Origin: Prevotellaceae bacterium
Lineage (GTDB): Bacteria; Bacteroidota; Bacteroidia; Bacteroidales; Bacteroidaceae
Reading direction: 5' to 3'
Length of the DNA: 32,385 nt
Assembly: GCA_031262085.1 (NCBI GenBank)
Contig: JAISIN010000013.1
Span: forward strand, 1-32,385
This document shows positions 1-8,093 of this stretch, in pieces; the first letter of the stretch is position 1; each line of letters starts with the position of its first letter. Both the position numbers and the translations under genes were made by a program. The notes below the pieces were generated by a model. It saw only the letters and a program-made list of their open reading frames with translations, ran no database searches and had not been told where the DNA came from.

Positions 1-48
1 AGTTCAAATTCCTACTACTAACATACAAAAACGAAGAGAATTATTAAC

Positions 49-66
49 GCTGCACGTAAGTGCGGC
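49..66 (+). promoter_or_regulatory. Hairpin in the leader of the HU gene
   Basis: GCTGCAC (49-55) pairs with GTGCGGC (60-66) over a GTAA loop, with one G-U pair. It lies 26 nt before the HU start codon. No complete promoter is visible in the 92 bases available, so the transcript probably starts near or beyond the left edge. A regulatory role is inference. Confidence 0.3.
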
Positions 67-92
67 AAACGTTTAATTATTAAAATAGTAGT

Positions 93-572
93 ATGAGTAT
101 TTTATTAAATTCGGTACAGCGCCCCAATCCGCGCGACCCTAAAGGACCACGAAAGTGGTACTTCGTACAGCACCTCAGTGCGCAACTCAGCGAAACCGAT
201 GTCGCTAAGTTTATCTCCGACGAGACAACCCTCAATCAAAGCGAAGCGCTGATGGCGATTCGTCAGTTACACAAGGTATTAGTCCGCTCACTGCTCAACG
301 GGCAGAGCATAAAACTGGGAGATTGGGGCACTTTCGATCTCTCGATCAACTCCGAAGGGGTTGAGAAAAAGTCGGACTTGACCGTCCGTAACATCAAGCA
401 AGTCAATGTGAATTTCCGCGCCGGCGAAGAGCTGAAAGCCGAACTGCAAAAAGCGGATTTCGTGTCGCTGGATAAGATTGCCCTCGGCTCGAAAGCCGAC
501 GACGGCAATAATCCCGACGACGGCGGAAGCACCGGAGGAGGAGGCACTGATCCGGACGACCCGTATCAATAA
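93..572 (+). CDS. HU-family (histone-like) DNA-binding protein with Gly/Asp-rich tail
   Basis: A 159-residue protein of the Bacteroidota HU-like family, which is longer than classical 90-residue HU. Residues about 20-120 carry the HU-type fold, recognised from the family-like stretches LSETDVAKFISDETTLN, EALMAIRQLHKVLVRSLLNG and IKLGDWGTFDLSI. The C-terminus (about 135-159) is a low-complexity acidic and glycine-rich tail (DDGGSTGGGGTDPDDPYQ), which is common in these proteins and probably disordered. It is expected to bind DNA in the nucleoid. It is a single-gene unit: a strong hairpin terminator starts 17 nt after the stop, and the next gene remnant is on the other strand. The start was chosen because it is the first ATG and the homologous region follows it directly. 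Family assignment is firm; the specific role is unknown. Confidence 0.85.
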   Translation: MSILLNSVQRPNPRDPKGPRKWYFVQHLSAQLSETDVAKFISDETTLNQSEALMAIRQLHKVLVRSLLNGQSIKLGDWGTFDLSINSEGVEKKSDLTVRNIKQVNVNFRAGEELKAELQKADFVSLDKIALGSKADDGNNPDDGGSTGGGGTDPDDPYQ

Positions 573-588
573 CCGCTCATAACACGAC

Positions 589-621
589 AAATGGCGCAGC
601 CTTTCACGGGCTGCGCCGTTT
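589..621 (+). terminator. Rho-independent terminator of the HU gene
   Basis: GGCGCAGCC (593-601) pairs with GGCTGCGCC (609-617). Flanking AAAT and GTTT extend the stem to 13 pairs, including one G-U. The U run is short (GTTTGC). The hairpin could also stop transcription from the decayed gene on the minus strand, because the 5' arm is preceded by A residues. Confidence 0.8.
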
Positions 622-643
622 GCATATTGAATAATGTTGTGAT

Positions 644-1516
644 CTACTTTTTGATAACTACCCAGAAACCACCTTTATCTGATCCTTCGCGTCTAATCTT
701 TCCATCTTCTTTGAGTTTTTCTATGTGATGTCGTACACTTCCATTTGAGATAGATAGTTGTTTCGCAATTGAAGAGCGGGAGATATTCGGAGTATCTTCT
801 AACAGCGTCATTATTTTCACTTGGATATCAGAAAGTAATGGATTTTCTTCGGACTCCTTTCAGGTTGTTTTCTTGTGGTTCCTTTACACTTTCCTGCATC
901 ACCACCTTACCATCTTTGAGCATAAAAGTGACCTTTGTTTTATCCACCCACGTATCGAACGTCACCTCTTGTTGAGTTTCCGTCTTCCAAGCGAGCATCT
1001 TATCGAAGCCGTAGCCGGCATTTTCGCAAAGGTTTGCTACGCGGAACAGTTTCGCTATCACCGGGTTGCGGGGAATGGTGACATCTTCGTTGAGCAGCTC
1101 CTTGACCGGTCGGGGCAGTGCGCCCGGGTTTTCAAACTCGATGCGGTTGGTAAATACGCGAATGCGCGGCTTCATCGGGCTGAAAAAATCGGTATGCATG
1201 AGGAGGTTGACTGAATGCGATAGGTATAGCGCGGTTCGGCATCGGCATAAGAGAGACCGGGTATCTCGAGGTAATCTATCCAGAAGTCGGGGAAGCTGTC
1301 TTGTATCTCTTCGTTGCGACCGAGCATCAGCAGACCGCCGTAAGTCAGTTTGCCCTCCTTTACGATTTGCAGTTTGCGGTTAAACGTTTCGTCGTCCAGC
1401 GCATTGTACGAGAGTTCGGGTACCATGCGTTTGAGGTAGCCGCGTTGGAGAATGCGCTTACCGTTTCCCAAACATTCTTCGGGAGTTCGTGCGATGCCTT
1501 TTTTACTTCAAATTTA
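644..1516 (-). pseudogene. Decayed AlbA_2-type ATP-binding transcriptional regulator
   Basis: This is a remnant of the bacterial AlbA_2 (divergent AAA-4) ATP-binding regulators, which normally run about 400-550 residues: an N-terminal AlbA_2 domain, a GHKL-like ATP-binding part and a C-terminal winged helix. Four pieces remain in order on the minus strand. (1) FEVKKASHELPKNVWETVSAFSN (about 1440-1515) is the start of AlbA_2. (2) GYLKRMVPELSYNALDDETF through PRYTYRIQ (about 1215-1445) lies in another frame. (3) VNLLMHTDFFSPMKPRIRVF through NNLKG (about 857-1210) includes the EFENPG and AGYGFDKML motifs. (4) A winged helix (644-855, ISRSSIAKQLSISNGSVRHH and KEDGKIRREG) ends in a TAG at 644-646. 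Pieces 3 and 4 are joined by a 1-nt insertion near 856-857. The junctions between 1/2 and 2/3 lack sequence expected from the family (roughly 150 and 40-50 codons, inferred). No start codon fits the N-terminus. It is not functional as one protein. Confidence 0.75.
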
Positions 1517-1560
1517 GGGTAAATCTGTAACTTATACAAAGTAAAACAGATATATGGCAC

Positions 1561-1588
1561 ACGGATAACACGGATCAGACGGATGACC
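1561..1588. repeat. Three tandem ACGGAT-type 9-bp units
   Basis: ACGGAT recurs at 1561, 1570 and 1579 with an exact 9-bp period (ACGGATAAC, ACGGATCAG, ACGGATGAC). It lies between the decayed regulator and the conserved hairpin repeat. I recall similar CCGTGTTATCCGTGTG-like intergenic strings in other Bacteroidota genomes, but cannot check. Function unknown. Confidence 0.5.
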
Positions 1589-1626
1589 ACAGATTTTTTC
1601 TTTTCTGTATCTCTCATTCATAAAAG

Positions 1627-1677
1627 GACACCTGTCCATGAAGCTATGAAGCATCACCACTTCACCGATCAGGTGTC
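1627..1677 (-). terminator. Hairpin after the last pilus gene
   Basis: GACACCTG (1627-1634) pairs with CAGGTGTC (1670-1677). Inside, TGAAG can pair with CTTCA to form a second stem. On the minus strand the stem is followed by CTTTTATG, a weak U tract. It is read as the terminator of the pilus operon. The loop is unusually long and conserved for a simple terminator, so it could instead be an RNA-processing or stability element. Confidence 0.5.
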
Positions 1678-1708
1678 GCACTACTACTAACCAAAAATTG
1701 AATCATGA
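1627..1708. repeat. Conserved 82-bp repeat, copy A
   Basis: Nearly identical to 4790-4873. Apart from the outer stem it shares the same sequence from ATGAAGCTATGAAGC through CCAAAAATTGAATCATGA. Each copy begins a few to several dozen bases after the stop of one of the two paralogous large pilus genes, which suggests that gene and tail were duplicated together. Confidence 0.9.
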
Positions 1709-1751
1709 ATTATATTGCATTTGTGCGTATATTATAGTTTTTGATCGCTAC

Positions 1752-4700
1752 TTATAAGACCGTTCGGTCGCTATGTTGACGACCGGCGCTGCCTCGCGAC
1801 GAGGTAGTCGATTTGCCTTTCGTCGCCTTGTGACGTTTTGCGCTCCGTGTCAGCTCGTCCGAATCGTCGTCGATATTATCCAATCCCCCACTGTTGATTC
1901 CATGAAACTCTGCTTGATAGATAGCCCATGCCATGATATTGGCAAAGATGCGCGAGTTATCGCTGGGAAAGAAATACTTCCCTGTAATGGAGGGGTTGCG
2001 ACGGTAGCTAAAGTCGTCGTTGATACGAAACGGATAGTGGACATTATCCAAAGTGGTGTTCTTTGTACCTCCCATCACACCGCCATCGGTTATCAACACG
2101 AAATGACGCGACTTCCATCGGACAAAGACAGAGCCTTTGGTACCTACCACCCCGGCACCGGTTTTTATCGTGTCTTGGGTGTACATAATAATATCCTTGT
2201 TATAGGCTGCGCTTGCCGGTGTTATCACTCCGTGGAACGGTTCCTGACCACTGCCTAAGAATACGGCGGTATCGCTCAAAGCCGCATTCCTACCATCGAT
2301 ACTGCTACCGTCGAGCGGCGCAAAATAGGGCGCCTTGGTAGACAAGGGGTTGTCTTCTATATCGGGTATGCCCGTATAGATGGGGTCTTTGTCGATACCC
2401 GTCGGCTTGATGATTTTGGTGTACTGATGCATGGTGCTATATGATTTGGCAATTGTTACCGAAGCACGTTTAACCGATGCGTCGTCGCCGTCATGAACCT
2501 CAAAGAAACTATTCAATATGCTTTGGGTAGGTTGACCTGCCTCAGCTTGCGTTACATAGATAAAGACGCCTCCCCGCTCCAGATACTCCCGCATGGCACC
2601 ATTGCCGGATGTCAAATCTCTATTATACGAAAGGAATACAATGTCAGGCGGATTAGGTCCCTCCACTTTGGCTTTCAAATCACTCACATAGGTACATACG
2701 TCTATTTGAAGTCCGTTGACCGGCATGCGTCCGTTGATCGAGAAGTTGGGATTGGCGGTTGCCCCCGGAGGGATTCCAAAGAAGAAGTTATACGACGGAT
2801 TGGGAGAGGTTAGGTTCGGGCGGGTAGAAACATCGCCGCAAAACAGTATCTTTTTCGACTTAAAGCCTATCGGTATCTGTACCGAGCAATCTACGGTCGA
2901 GTATGACCCGGCGCGTGAATAAGCCGAATTGGTGCTGTTGCAGTAGAAGTTGAAGGTGTACAAGCCGCCAATCATCGGTGTGTGGGTGGTCGGGTAGAGC
3001 GTCACGAGCTGCGATGAACCTTTGCCTCCCTGCGTGATCACTCCGCGTCCTTCGAACTTCAGTCCGCCGGCTTCGTTGGTCCAGATATGCCACTCCAACC
3101 CTACTGCCTCTACCGGAATATCGGTCAGGGTCATCTCAATGTAGTTGTCGAGCGAGTCGGGAATGGCACCCACCATGTAGCTGCCGTAGACGGAATCGTT
3201 TTTGCAATCTATCTTGTAGCTCATGTCGATGTTGCTCTGCTGCACGGTGACGTGTCCCTTGATGTCGCCTGCCGTGAAGCAAAGCGAATCGATGAGGGTT
3301 TTGAACGTGTTGTTACCCGGTGCGGCGGTCAGACTGATGGTGCCGTTGGTAACAACGTATCCGTCGGGGTCGGTGCCGTCGGCATCGATTTGGTTGTTCC
3401 ATGCAAGGGTGTCGGTTTGCGTAGCAGCCCGCTGTGTATCCCATGCCCATTGCCAATGCAGCTTCTCTTTGGGTAGGTTGGTCGTGTATTTCACTGTCAC
3501 AGCCTCCTCGACTTCATCGCTATCGATGCCGTAGACGGGCAGAACCACGATGCGTTTGTCGACCGTGAAGTAGTAACGTCCCGATAGGTAGATGTTCTGA
3601 TTGTTCTCGTCCCATATCAGCACGTTATAGGTTAAGTCGGTATTGACGGCATTCAGCGCATCGCCGGGGGTCTCTTGTCCACGTCCGGTAACCGACTTCA
3701 CATTGAATATATATCGATGGTTGCGCAGCACCGGTACTACACCGTCGGAGGCGCGATTGCCGTCGATCAGGTCCATGCGGTAGTAGCCCGTGTGTCCGTC
3801 GGCATCAGTAATGCCTACCACCACGGCTGTGGTAGCGTCGGTGGTGCTCACACTGTTCTCGGAGACGTAGATGCCGCGCACAAAGGCATGGGTACCGTCG
3901 TTGTTTACTTTGTATTCAAACCCCCGATCTTTCGTGTTGCCTGCCACACCGAGATTGATAAGGTTGCCCGCCGGGGTGGGCTTGGTGACTTCTATGGTAC
4001 CGCTCTTGGCGTTGATGCCATAGTTGCCGGGGGCAGGAATCACCCATCCTTGGTTGCGGTTGCGGTAGATATGTACCGAGCTGAGTGTGTATCCGGTGAG
4101 TCCATTGAACGTTTCGGACGACAAGTCGCCTTTGTTGGCAAAGTCCAGCCCCACGTCGAAGCGTGCTACGGAGCGCAACATTTGCAGCGACTGTGCGGTG
4201 GCAGCGGTGTTGGCGTCTATCACGGCGTAATCCAAGTCGCCCCACATCGGTATCGGGGTGTAGTTACCGCTACCCGTTTCGGCTTTCCATTTGTTGGCGC
4301 AGCTAAAGGTGAGGTGACTTTGCAAATAGGTCTTGCTTTTGCCGATATTGACATAGCCCACATCTTTGCCGCAGTTGGCTACCACAACGATGCTGTATTT
4401 CTCTCCGTTGACCGACTTGAGCAGCTTCACCAGCGCCTGTGTATTGCCGGTCTTGGCGTCTATCGTCAAGTCGCCCACCACATCGGCTTGGTAATACAAC
4501 TCGTCGTCGGTACCGGCGGTATTCTTCCGGTAAACCAGCACCGATAGGTTCTGAATGGTACGCTCCTCCTCTTTCGAGATAGACCGACTGATCATCCGTT
4601 CGGCATCGCCTGTGTTCAGGGTGAGGGTTACGTAAGCCTCTGCACCGGCAACGGGAGCAGGCTCAATCCGTTCATCGGAGCAACCGACAAGTAGCGGTGC

Positions 4701-4760
4701 AACCGCTATAAACGTACCTGCTACATACCACAACTTCTTTATATTATAGAGCATATTCAT
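1752..4760 (-). CDS. Large pilus-associated lipoprotein (DUF4906-like), paralogue 2
   Basis: A 1002-residue lipoprotein. The signal peptide ends in lipobox LVGC, with Cys27 as acylation site. Residues about 40-400 resemble Mfa/FimA-type fimbrillin modules: a sheet-rich region with LQMLRSVARFDVGLDF, GYTLSSVHIYRNR and the LRNHRYIFNVKSVTGRG motif common in this superfamily. The middle is Ig-like and sheet-rich. Residues about 638-958 form a second domain with a Rossmann-like pattern (KKILFCGDV, PDIVFLSYN, YLERGGVFIYVT, FVLITDGGVMGG) ending in FANIMAWAIYQAEFHGINS. The same domain is present in the neighbour at 4886-7870. The last 35 residues are basic and Ser/Thr-rich. It is the last gene of the pilus operon, in the position where P. 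gingivalis encodes accessory or tip components (Mfa3-5), so a tip or adhesin role is likely but inferred. Confidence 0.8.
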   Translation of the reverse strand: MNMLYNIKKLWYVAGTFIAVAPLLVGCSDERIEPAPVAGAEAYVTLTLNTGDAERMISRSISKEEERTIQNLSVLVYRKNTAGTDDELYYQADVVGDLTIDAKTGNTQALVKLLKSVNGEKYSIVVVANCGKDVGYVNIGKSKTYLQSHLTFSCANKWKAETGSGNYTPIPMWGDLDYAVIDANTAATAQSLQMLRSVARFDVGLDFANKGDLSSETFNGLTGYTLSSVHIYRNRNQGWVIPAPGNYGINAKSGTIEVTKPTPAGNLINLGVAGNTKDRGFEYKVNNDGTHAFVRGIYVSENSVSTTDATTAVVVGITDADGHTGYYRMDLIDGNRASDGVVPVLRNHRYIFNVKSVTGRGQETPGDALNAVNTDLTYNVLIWDENNQNIYLSGRYYFTVDKRIVVLPVYGIDSDEVEEAVTVKYTTNLPKEKLHWQWAWDTQRAATQTDTLAWNNQIDADGTDPDGYVVTNGTISLTAAPGNNTFKTLIDSLCFTAGDIKGHVTVQQSNIDMSYKIDCKNDSVYGSYMVGAIPDSLDNYIEMTLTDIPVEAVGLEWHIWTNEAGGLKFEGRGVITQGGKGSSQLVTLYPTTHTPMIGGLYTFNFYCNSTNSAYSRAGSYSTVDCSVQIPIGFKSKKILFCGDVSTRPNLTSPNPSYNFFFGIPPGATANPNFSINGRMPVNGLQIDVCTYVSDLKAKVEGPNPPDIVFLSYNRDLTSGNGAMREYLERGGVFIYVTQAEAGQPTQSILNSFFEVHDGDDASVKRASVTIAKSYSTMHQYTKIIKPTGIDKDPIYTGIPDIEDNPLSTKAPYFAPLDGSSIDGRNAALSDTAVFLGSGQEPFHGVITPASAAYNKDIIMYTQDTIKTGAGVVGTKGSVFVRWKSRHFVLITDGGVMGGTKNTTLDNVHYPFRINDDFSYRRNPSITGKYFFPSDNSRIFANIMAWAIYQAEFHGINSGGLDNIDDDSDELTRSAKRHKATKGKSTTSSRGSAGRQHSDRTVL

Positions 4761-4789
4761 TTTATTTTAATCGTTTTATCGCAACAAAA

Positions 4790-4842
4790 GACACCTCGCA
4801 GATGAAGCTATGAAGCATCACCACTTCACCGGTCGAGGTGTC
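4790..4842 (-). terminator. Hairpin between the two large pilus genes
   Basis: GACACCTCG (4790-4798) pairs with CGAGGTGTC (4834-4842), 9 bp. On the minus strand it is followed by TTTTGTTGC. Compared with copy A at 1627-1677, stem position 8 is C-G instead of G-C, a compensatory change. It lies downstream of 4886-7870 and 30 nt before the start codon of 1752-4760, so it may attenuate the last gene. Confidence 0.55.
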
Positions 4843-4873
4843 GCACTACTACTAACCAAAAATTGAATCATGA
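4790..4873. repeat. Conserved 84-bp repeat, copy B
   Basis: Partner of 1627-1708. The loop and the 3' flank through GAATCATGA are the same, with changes concentrated in the outer stem and its inner edge (GTCC against CGCAG; GATCA against GGTCG). Confidence 0.9.
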
Positions 4874-4885
4874 GATATATTTGTA

Positions 4886-7870
4886 TTAAAACCAAGGCGC
4901 ATAATCGCCGGTAGCTTTCGTCTTACTGTTGACACCGTAGAACTGGGCATAGTCTATTGCCCACGCCATGATGTTGCCAAACACGTAAGAGTTGTAGACC
5001 GGTCGGCGCGGCAACGTTCCGCCGAAGCGCGTCACGATAACAGGTCTGCCCTGTCTATCGATATAGAACGGCTCGCGTCCGGTGTTGCCCAGTGTGTAGC
5101 TGTGTTGCGAGATGAACCCGCCGTCTGCCACATAGAGGAATCCGTATTTCGTGCTGCGAAACAGGGTGGTGCCCCGCTTGCCGGTGCCGCCGTAGTTGCT
5201 GTGACCGGCTGAGGCGTCTTTGTTGCGCTCGTCGCTGTCGCGAGTGTAGATCACCACGGGGTCGCTCGCCGTCAGTCCGGTCACAAATCCGGTGGCAGAG
5301 ACATCGTCGCCCCATTGCCGACCGCGCAAATCCAAGAACGGACCGTTCAGGATGGGGTCGGTGATGTCGGGTGAGTTGTCATACGTCTCACCTTTCGCCG
5401 GAAAAGGATAGATGGTTCCGCCGCCGCCGTCGTAGAGCCAGTTTTTACCGCTGCCTGTCAGAGAGCTGATAGAGGGAGTGGCAGGGGGAGTAGCTCCATC
5501 TTTCACGACCCGATAAACCACCTGCTCTACATTGTCTTTGAGGCTGCTTTTGTAGTATCCGTCGGAGAGCATAATCACCACACCGCCGTTCTTGATGTAA
5601 TTCCATACCACGGGGGCGCTACTCGAATCGAAGCGGAAGTTAAGCGCCAACAGCACAATATCGGGGGCTGTGCCTGCATTGATGGCAGTGGTATTGATGG
5701 CTTTCACCAAAGCGTGGTTGGTGCCCATCACGGCGCCCAGATATTCCGAGCGGGCAGGCTGCTTCTTGACAAACCCCTCGACGGGCACGGTGCCCGTCAG
5801 GCTAAAGTTGTAGGTCGAGTTGAGCATGGTTTTCGATCCGCCGCACTCGGTGCTGTAACCAAAGTAACCCCGATACCATGAATAGGTGGTGAGCTGCTTC
5901 AGGTCGTATCCCACTTTGATGCGTACCGAGCTAAATCCGGTCACTGCGCCGGAGTTCATCAAATCGGTGCCCTCGGTGGTCAGGTCGAAAAAGTCGTAGC
6001 CTCCCAGTAACGGGAAGGTGCCCGCCTGCGGGTTGGATGGGTCGGGAGAGTAGACGGCACGCACCTTGACATGGAAGTCGCGCACTTTGATAGAGGCGGT
6101 TTGCGGCTTGCCGTCGTCGTCGGTATAATTGTATGCAATCGTTTTGTCGGGGTCTTTGGTGGCATCTTTGAAGAAACCGGTGTCGCTAAACTCGTAGCCA
6201 TTCACCTTCTTCGCGCTCTTCACCACCCATGAGGTGGAACCGCTATTCAAGTTGTCGGAAGCCAGTGTGCGCAGGGTCACATCCAGATAGTGCACCCCGT
6301 TGAGCAGCGGGTAGCGCTTGCGTACACGACTGCCGTTGACGGTGGTGCCATTGGCATAGTAAGCCACAGGCAGATACAATCCGGCAGGGGTGGCAGCAAC
6401 AATCTCGTAGATATTGCGTCCCACATCTTGCGACACTTCAATGGTGAAGTCGTCGATGGGTTTTACCTCTTTCACATCAATGAAGTAGGTTCCCCGCAAC
6501 GCACCGGTCGTGTTGGTTTCGTTGGCTTCAACATAGAGCGCTCCGGTGGTGATGCCGGTTGCCGAGGTCGAGAGGTCTACCACGTCGAGGCTCTTGAAGA
6601 TGGTGGTCACGTTGGCAGCCGAGAGCTTCTCGTTCCATGCGAAGTTGGCTTGGGTGATGTGGGGCAGGTTGGTTTTGAACTTCACCTTCTTGTGATTGGT
6701 GCTATTGCCGCCCACCGTAATCCATTTGTCTATCTGAAAATAGTAATTGCCCGAAATCTGGGTGCTCTGGTTGTAATCCTCTACATCGCATACCCACTCG
6801 ATGTTTGCCGGCTTGGAGGCGAGCGCCGTCTCCTTGTCTGCCCACCCTTTGCCGGTGATATTCTGTATATTGATGATATAGCGGTGGTTACGCAGGATGT
6901 CGAGCAGGGCGCTTTCGTTGTTCTGTGCGGTCAGATTGATGCGGTAGTACGATTCGATGCCTTGATGGGTGATACCTGCCACCATGGTGAAAGCGTTGGT
7001 TCCGTCGCCGCTGAATCCGCCTTTGGGCTGCTCGCCCACGTAGATATGGCGTACTAACTTGTCGCCCGTCACGGTGTAGGTATGGTCGGCATCCACATCG
7101 GTCTCGGCAGGCACGGTAGGCGCGGTGATTTTGCCGTTGGTAAGGTTGGCAGCAAGCGGTATGAGCGCGCCGTAGGTGCTTCCGTAGTAGATGGTTACGT
7201 CGTTGAGCGTATACCCCGGCAATCCGGCGGCATCGGTACCGTACTTACCGTCGGTGCCTTTGGTCAACTTCAGCGCGATGTCGATGCGTGCCAATGCGCG
7301 CATCAGCGCTATCGACTGACCGGAGGCGCCTGCTTTGACAATAAACGCAGCCGATTCGCCCCACATAGGTACGCCATGGTCGGGAACGTCGACTACCGTA
7401 GCACCCGCTTTCAGCTCGAGGCTGCTGCGCCAAGTGTCGTAATCCTTGCCTTTGTCGTTGTTCGCATCGGTACCGCCATAGAGCGCACCCGATGTTTTGT
7501 AATAGTTGGCAAGGAGCACCACGCGCTGTTTGTCGCCTGTATCTGCCGATACTTTCATCTTCAGGGTGAGCGTATGCTTCTCCTTATCGTGTGAGACAAT
7601 CGTAGCCATGTACGCCAGTTTGTTGTCGCTGTCGAATACAATGGCTACCAGATTGTTGATTTTGTTTTCGTCTGCTTCGACTGCCTCGGCATCGGTGCGG
7701 GTGGCTATTTCGGTATTCCCCCTCACTTGAACGTTGAAATGAACCATTACCTCACCGGCGTCTGTGCCGTTGTTGTCTTCTTGCTGCGCTATCTCGTCGG
7801 AACATGCTGCGAGTGTCAGGGTTCCCAACAGTATGATCCATGCAGTAATTAGAGGTAGTGCACTTCTCAT
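4886..7870 (-). CDS. Large pilus-associated lipoprotein (DUF4906-like), paralogue 1
   Basis: 994 residues when started at the ATG at 7868-7870, which gives a clean lipoprotein signal (TLTLAAC, Cys23). The frame is open upstream to 8104, adding up to 78 residues that do not look like a signal peptide. Other in-frame starts are at 7949-7951 (preceded by GAGGAGAGG) and near 8051. The N-terminal half is Mfa/FimA-like: ALMRALARIDIALKL, GLPGYTLNDVTIYY, DILRNHRYIINIQNITGKG. Residues about 649-994 match the C-terminal domain of 1752-4760: TAPDIVLLALNF, YIKNGGVVIMLSDG, KYGFLYVADGG, VFGNIMAWAIDYAQFYGVNS. It lacks the basic tail of its paralogue. It is probably surface-exposed as an accessory or tip subunit of the pilus. 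The shared domain could be a degenerate glutamine-amidotransferase-like fold, but no catalytic Cys-His-Glu set is recognisable. Confidence 0.8.
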   Translation of the reverse strand: MRSALPLITAWIILLGTLTLAACSDEIAQQEDNNGTDAGEVMVHFNVQVRGNTEIATRTDAEAVEADENKINNLVAIVFDSDNKLAYMATIVSHDKEKHTLTLKMKVSADTGDKQRVVLLANYYKTSGALYGGTDANNDKGKDYDTWRSSLELKAGATVVDVPDHGVPMWGESAAFIVKAGASGQSIALMRALARIDIALKLTKGTDGKYGTDAAGLPGYTLNDVTIYYGSTYGALIPLAANLTNGKITAPTVPAETDVDADHTYTVTGDKLVRHIYVGEQPKGGFSGDGTNAFTMVAGITHQGIESYYRINLTAQNNESALLDILRNHRYIINIQNITGKGWADKETALASKPANIEWVCDVEDYNQSTQISGNYYFQIDKWITVGGNSTNHKKVKFKTNLPHITQANFAWNEKLSAANVTTIFKSLDVVDLSTSATGITTGALYVEANETNTTGALRGTYFIDVKEVKPIDDFTIEVSQDVGRNIYEIVAATPAGLYLPVAYYANGTTVNGSRVRKRYPLLNGVHYLDVTLRTLASDNLNSGSTSWVVKSAKKVNGYEFSDTGFFKDATKDPDKTIAYNYTDDDGKPQTASIKVRDFHVKVRAVYSPDPSNPQAGTFPLLGGYDFFDLTTEGTDLMNSGAVTGFSSVRIKVGYDLKQLTTYSWYRGYFGYSTECGGSKTMLNSTYNFSLTGTVPVEGFVKKQPARSEYLGAVMGTNHALVKAINTTAINAGTAPDIVLLALNFRFDSSSAPVVWNYIKNGGVVIMLSDGYYKSSLKDNVEQVVYRVVKDGATPPATPSISSLTGSGKNWLYDGGGGTIYPFPAKGETYDNSPDITDPILNGPFLDLRGRQWGDDVSATGFVTGLTASDPVVIYTRDSDERNKDASAGHSNYGGTGKRGTTLFRSTKYGFLYVADGGFISQHSYTLGNTGREPFYIDRQGRPVIVTRFGGTLPRRPVYNSYVFGNIMAWAIDYAQFYGVNSKTKATGDYAPWF

Positions 7871-7882
7871 AGCGAGAAGTGC
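7860..7882 (-). promoter_or_regulatory. Hairpin holding the start codon of the large lipoprotein gene
   Basis: GCACTTCTC (7860-7868) and GAGAAGTGC (7874-7882) form a perfect 9-bp stem around a 5-nt loop (7869-7873). On the minus strand the ATG at 7868-7870 sits at the junction of loop and stem, and a GGGGGAGG purine tract lies just 5' of the hairpin. If 7870 is the true start, the stem would limit translation initiation. Confidence 0.5.
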
Positions 7883-8093
7883 CTCCCCCAAAACACCCGG
7901 GTAAGAAGGAGAGTGTGCCACACCACGATGGGGCTTAGCGGTAACAGACATCCTCTCCTCTTCGGTTATAGGTTTTATACCCGGGGGGTCGGTGCAAACT
8001 ATGGCCGTAGTTCGCACCATTTCTTTATTTCGTATTTCAGAATCTTTCATCATTGCAATATTCAAGTTTAAAATGTTGGGGCACGAACGTTGC
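7883..8093 (-). other. Spacer, or N-terminal extension, before the large lipoprotein gene
   Basis: About 210 bases separate the minor fimbrillin stop (8094) from the start region of the next gene. The frame of the large lipoprotein is open throughout, but its translation (KPHRGVAHSPSYPGVLGEA and similar) resembles no signal peptide or domain I know. The stretch includes the palindrome ACCCGGGT near 7896-7903. It is more likely an untranslated spacer than coding. Confidence 0.4.

Noticed and set aside
3675..4547. 290-codon plus-strand frame inside the large pilus gene
   Set aside because: The minus-strand gene has a signal peptide and fimbrillin motifs. The plus frame has none.
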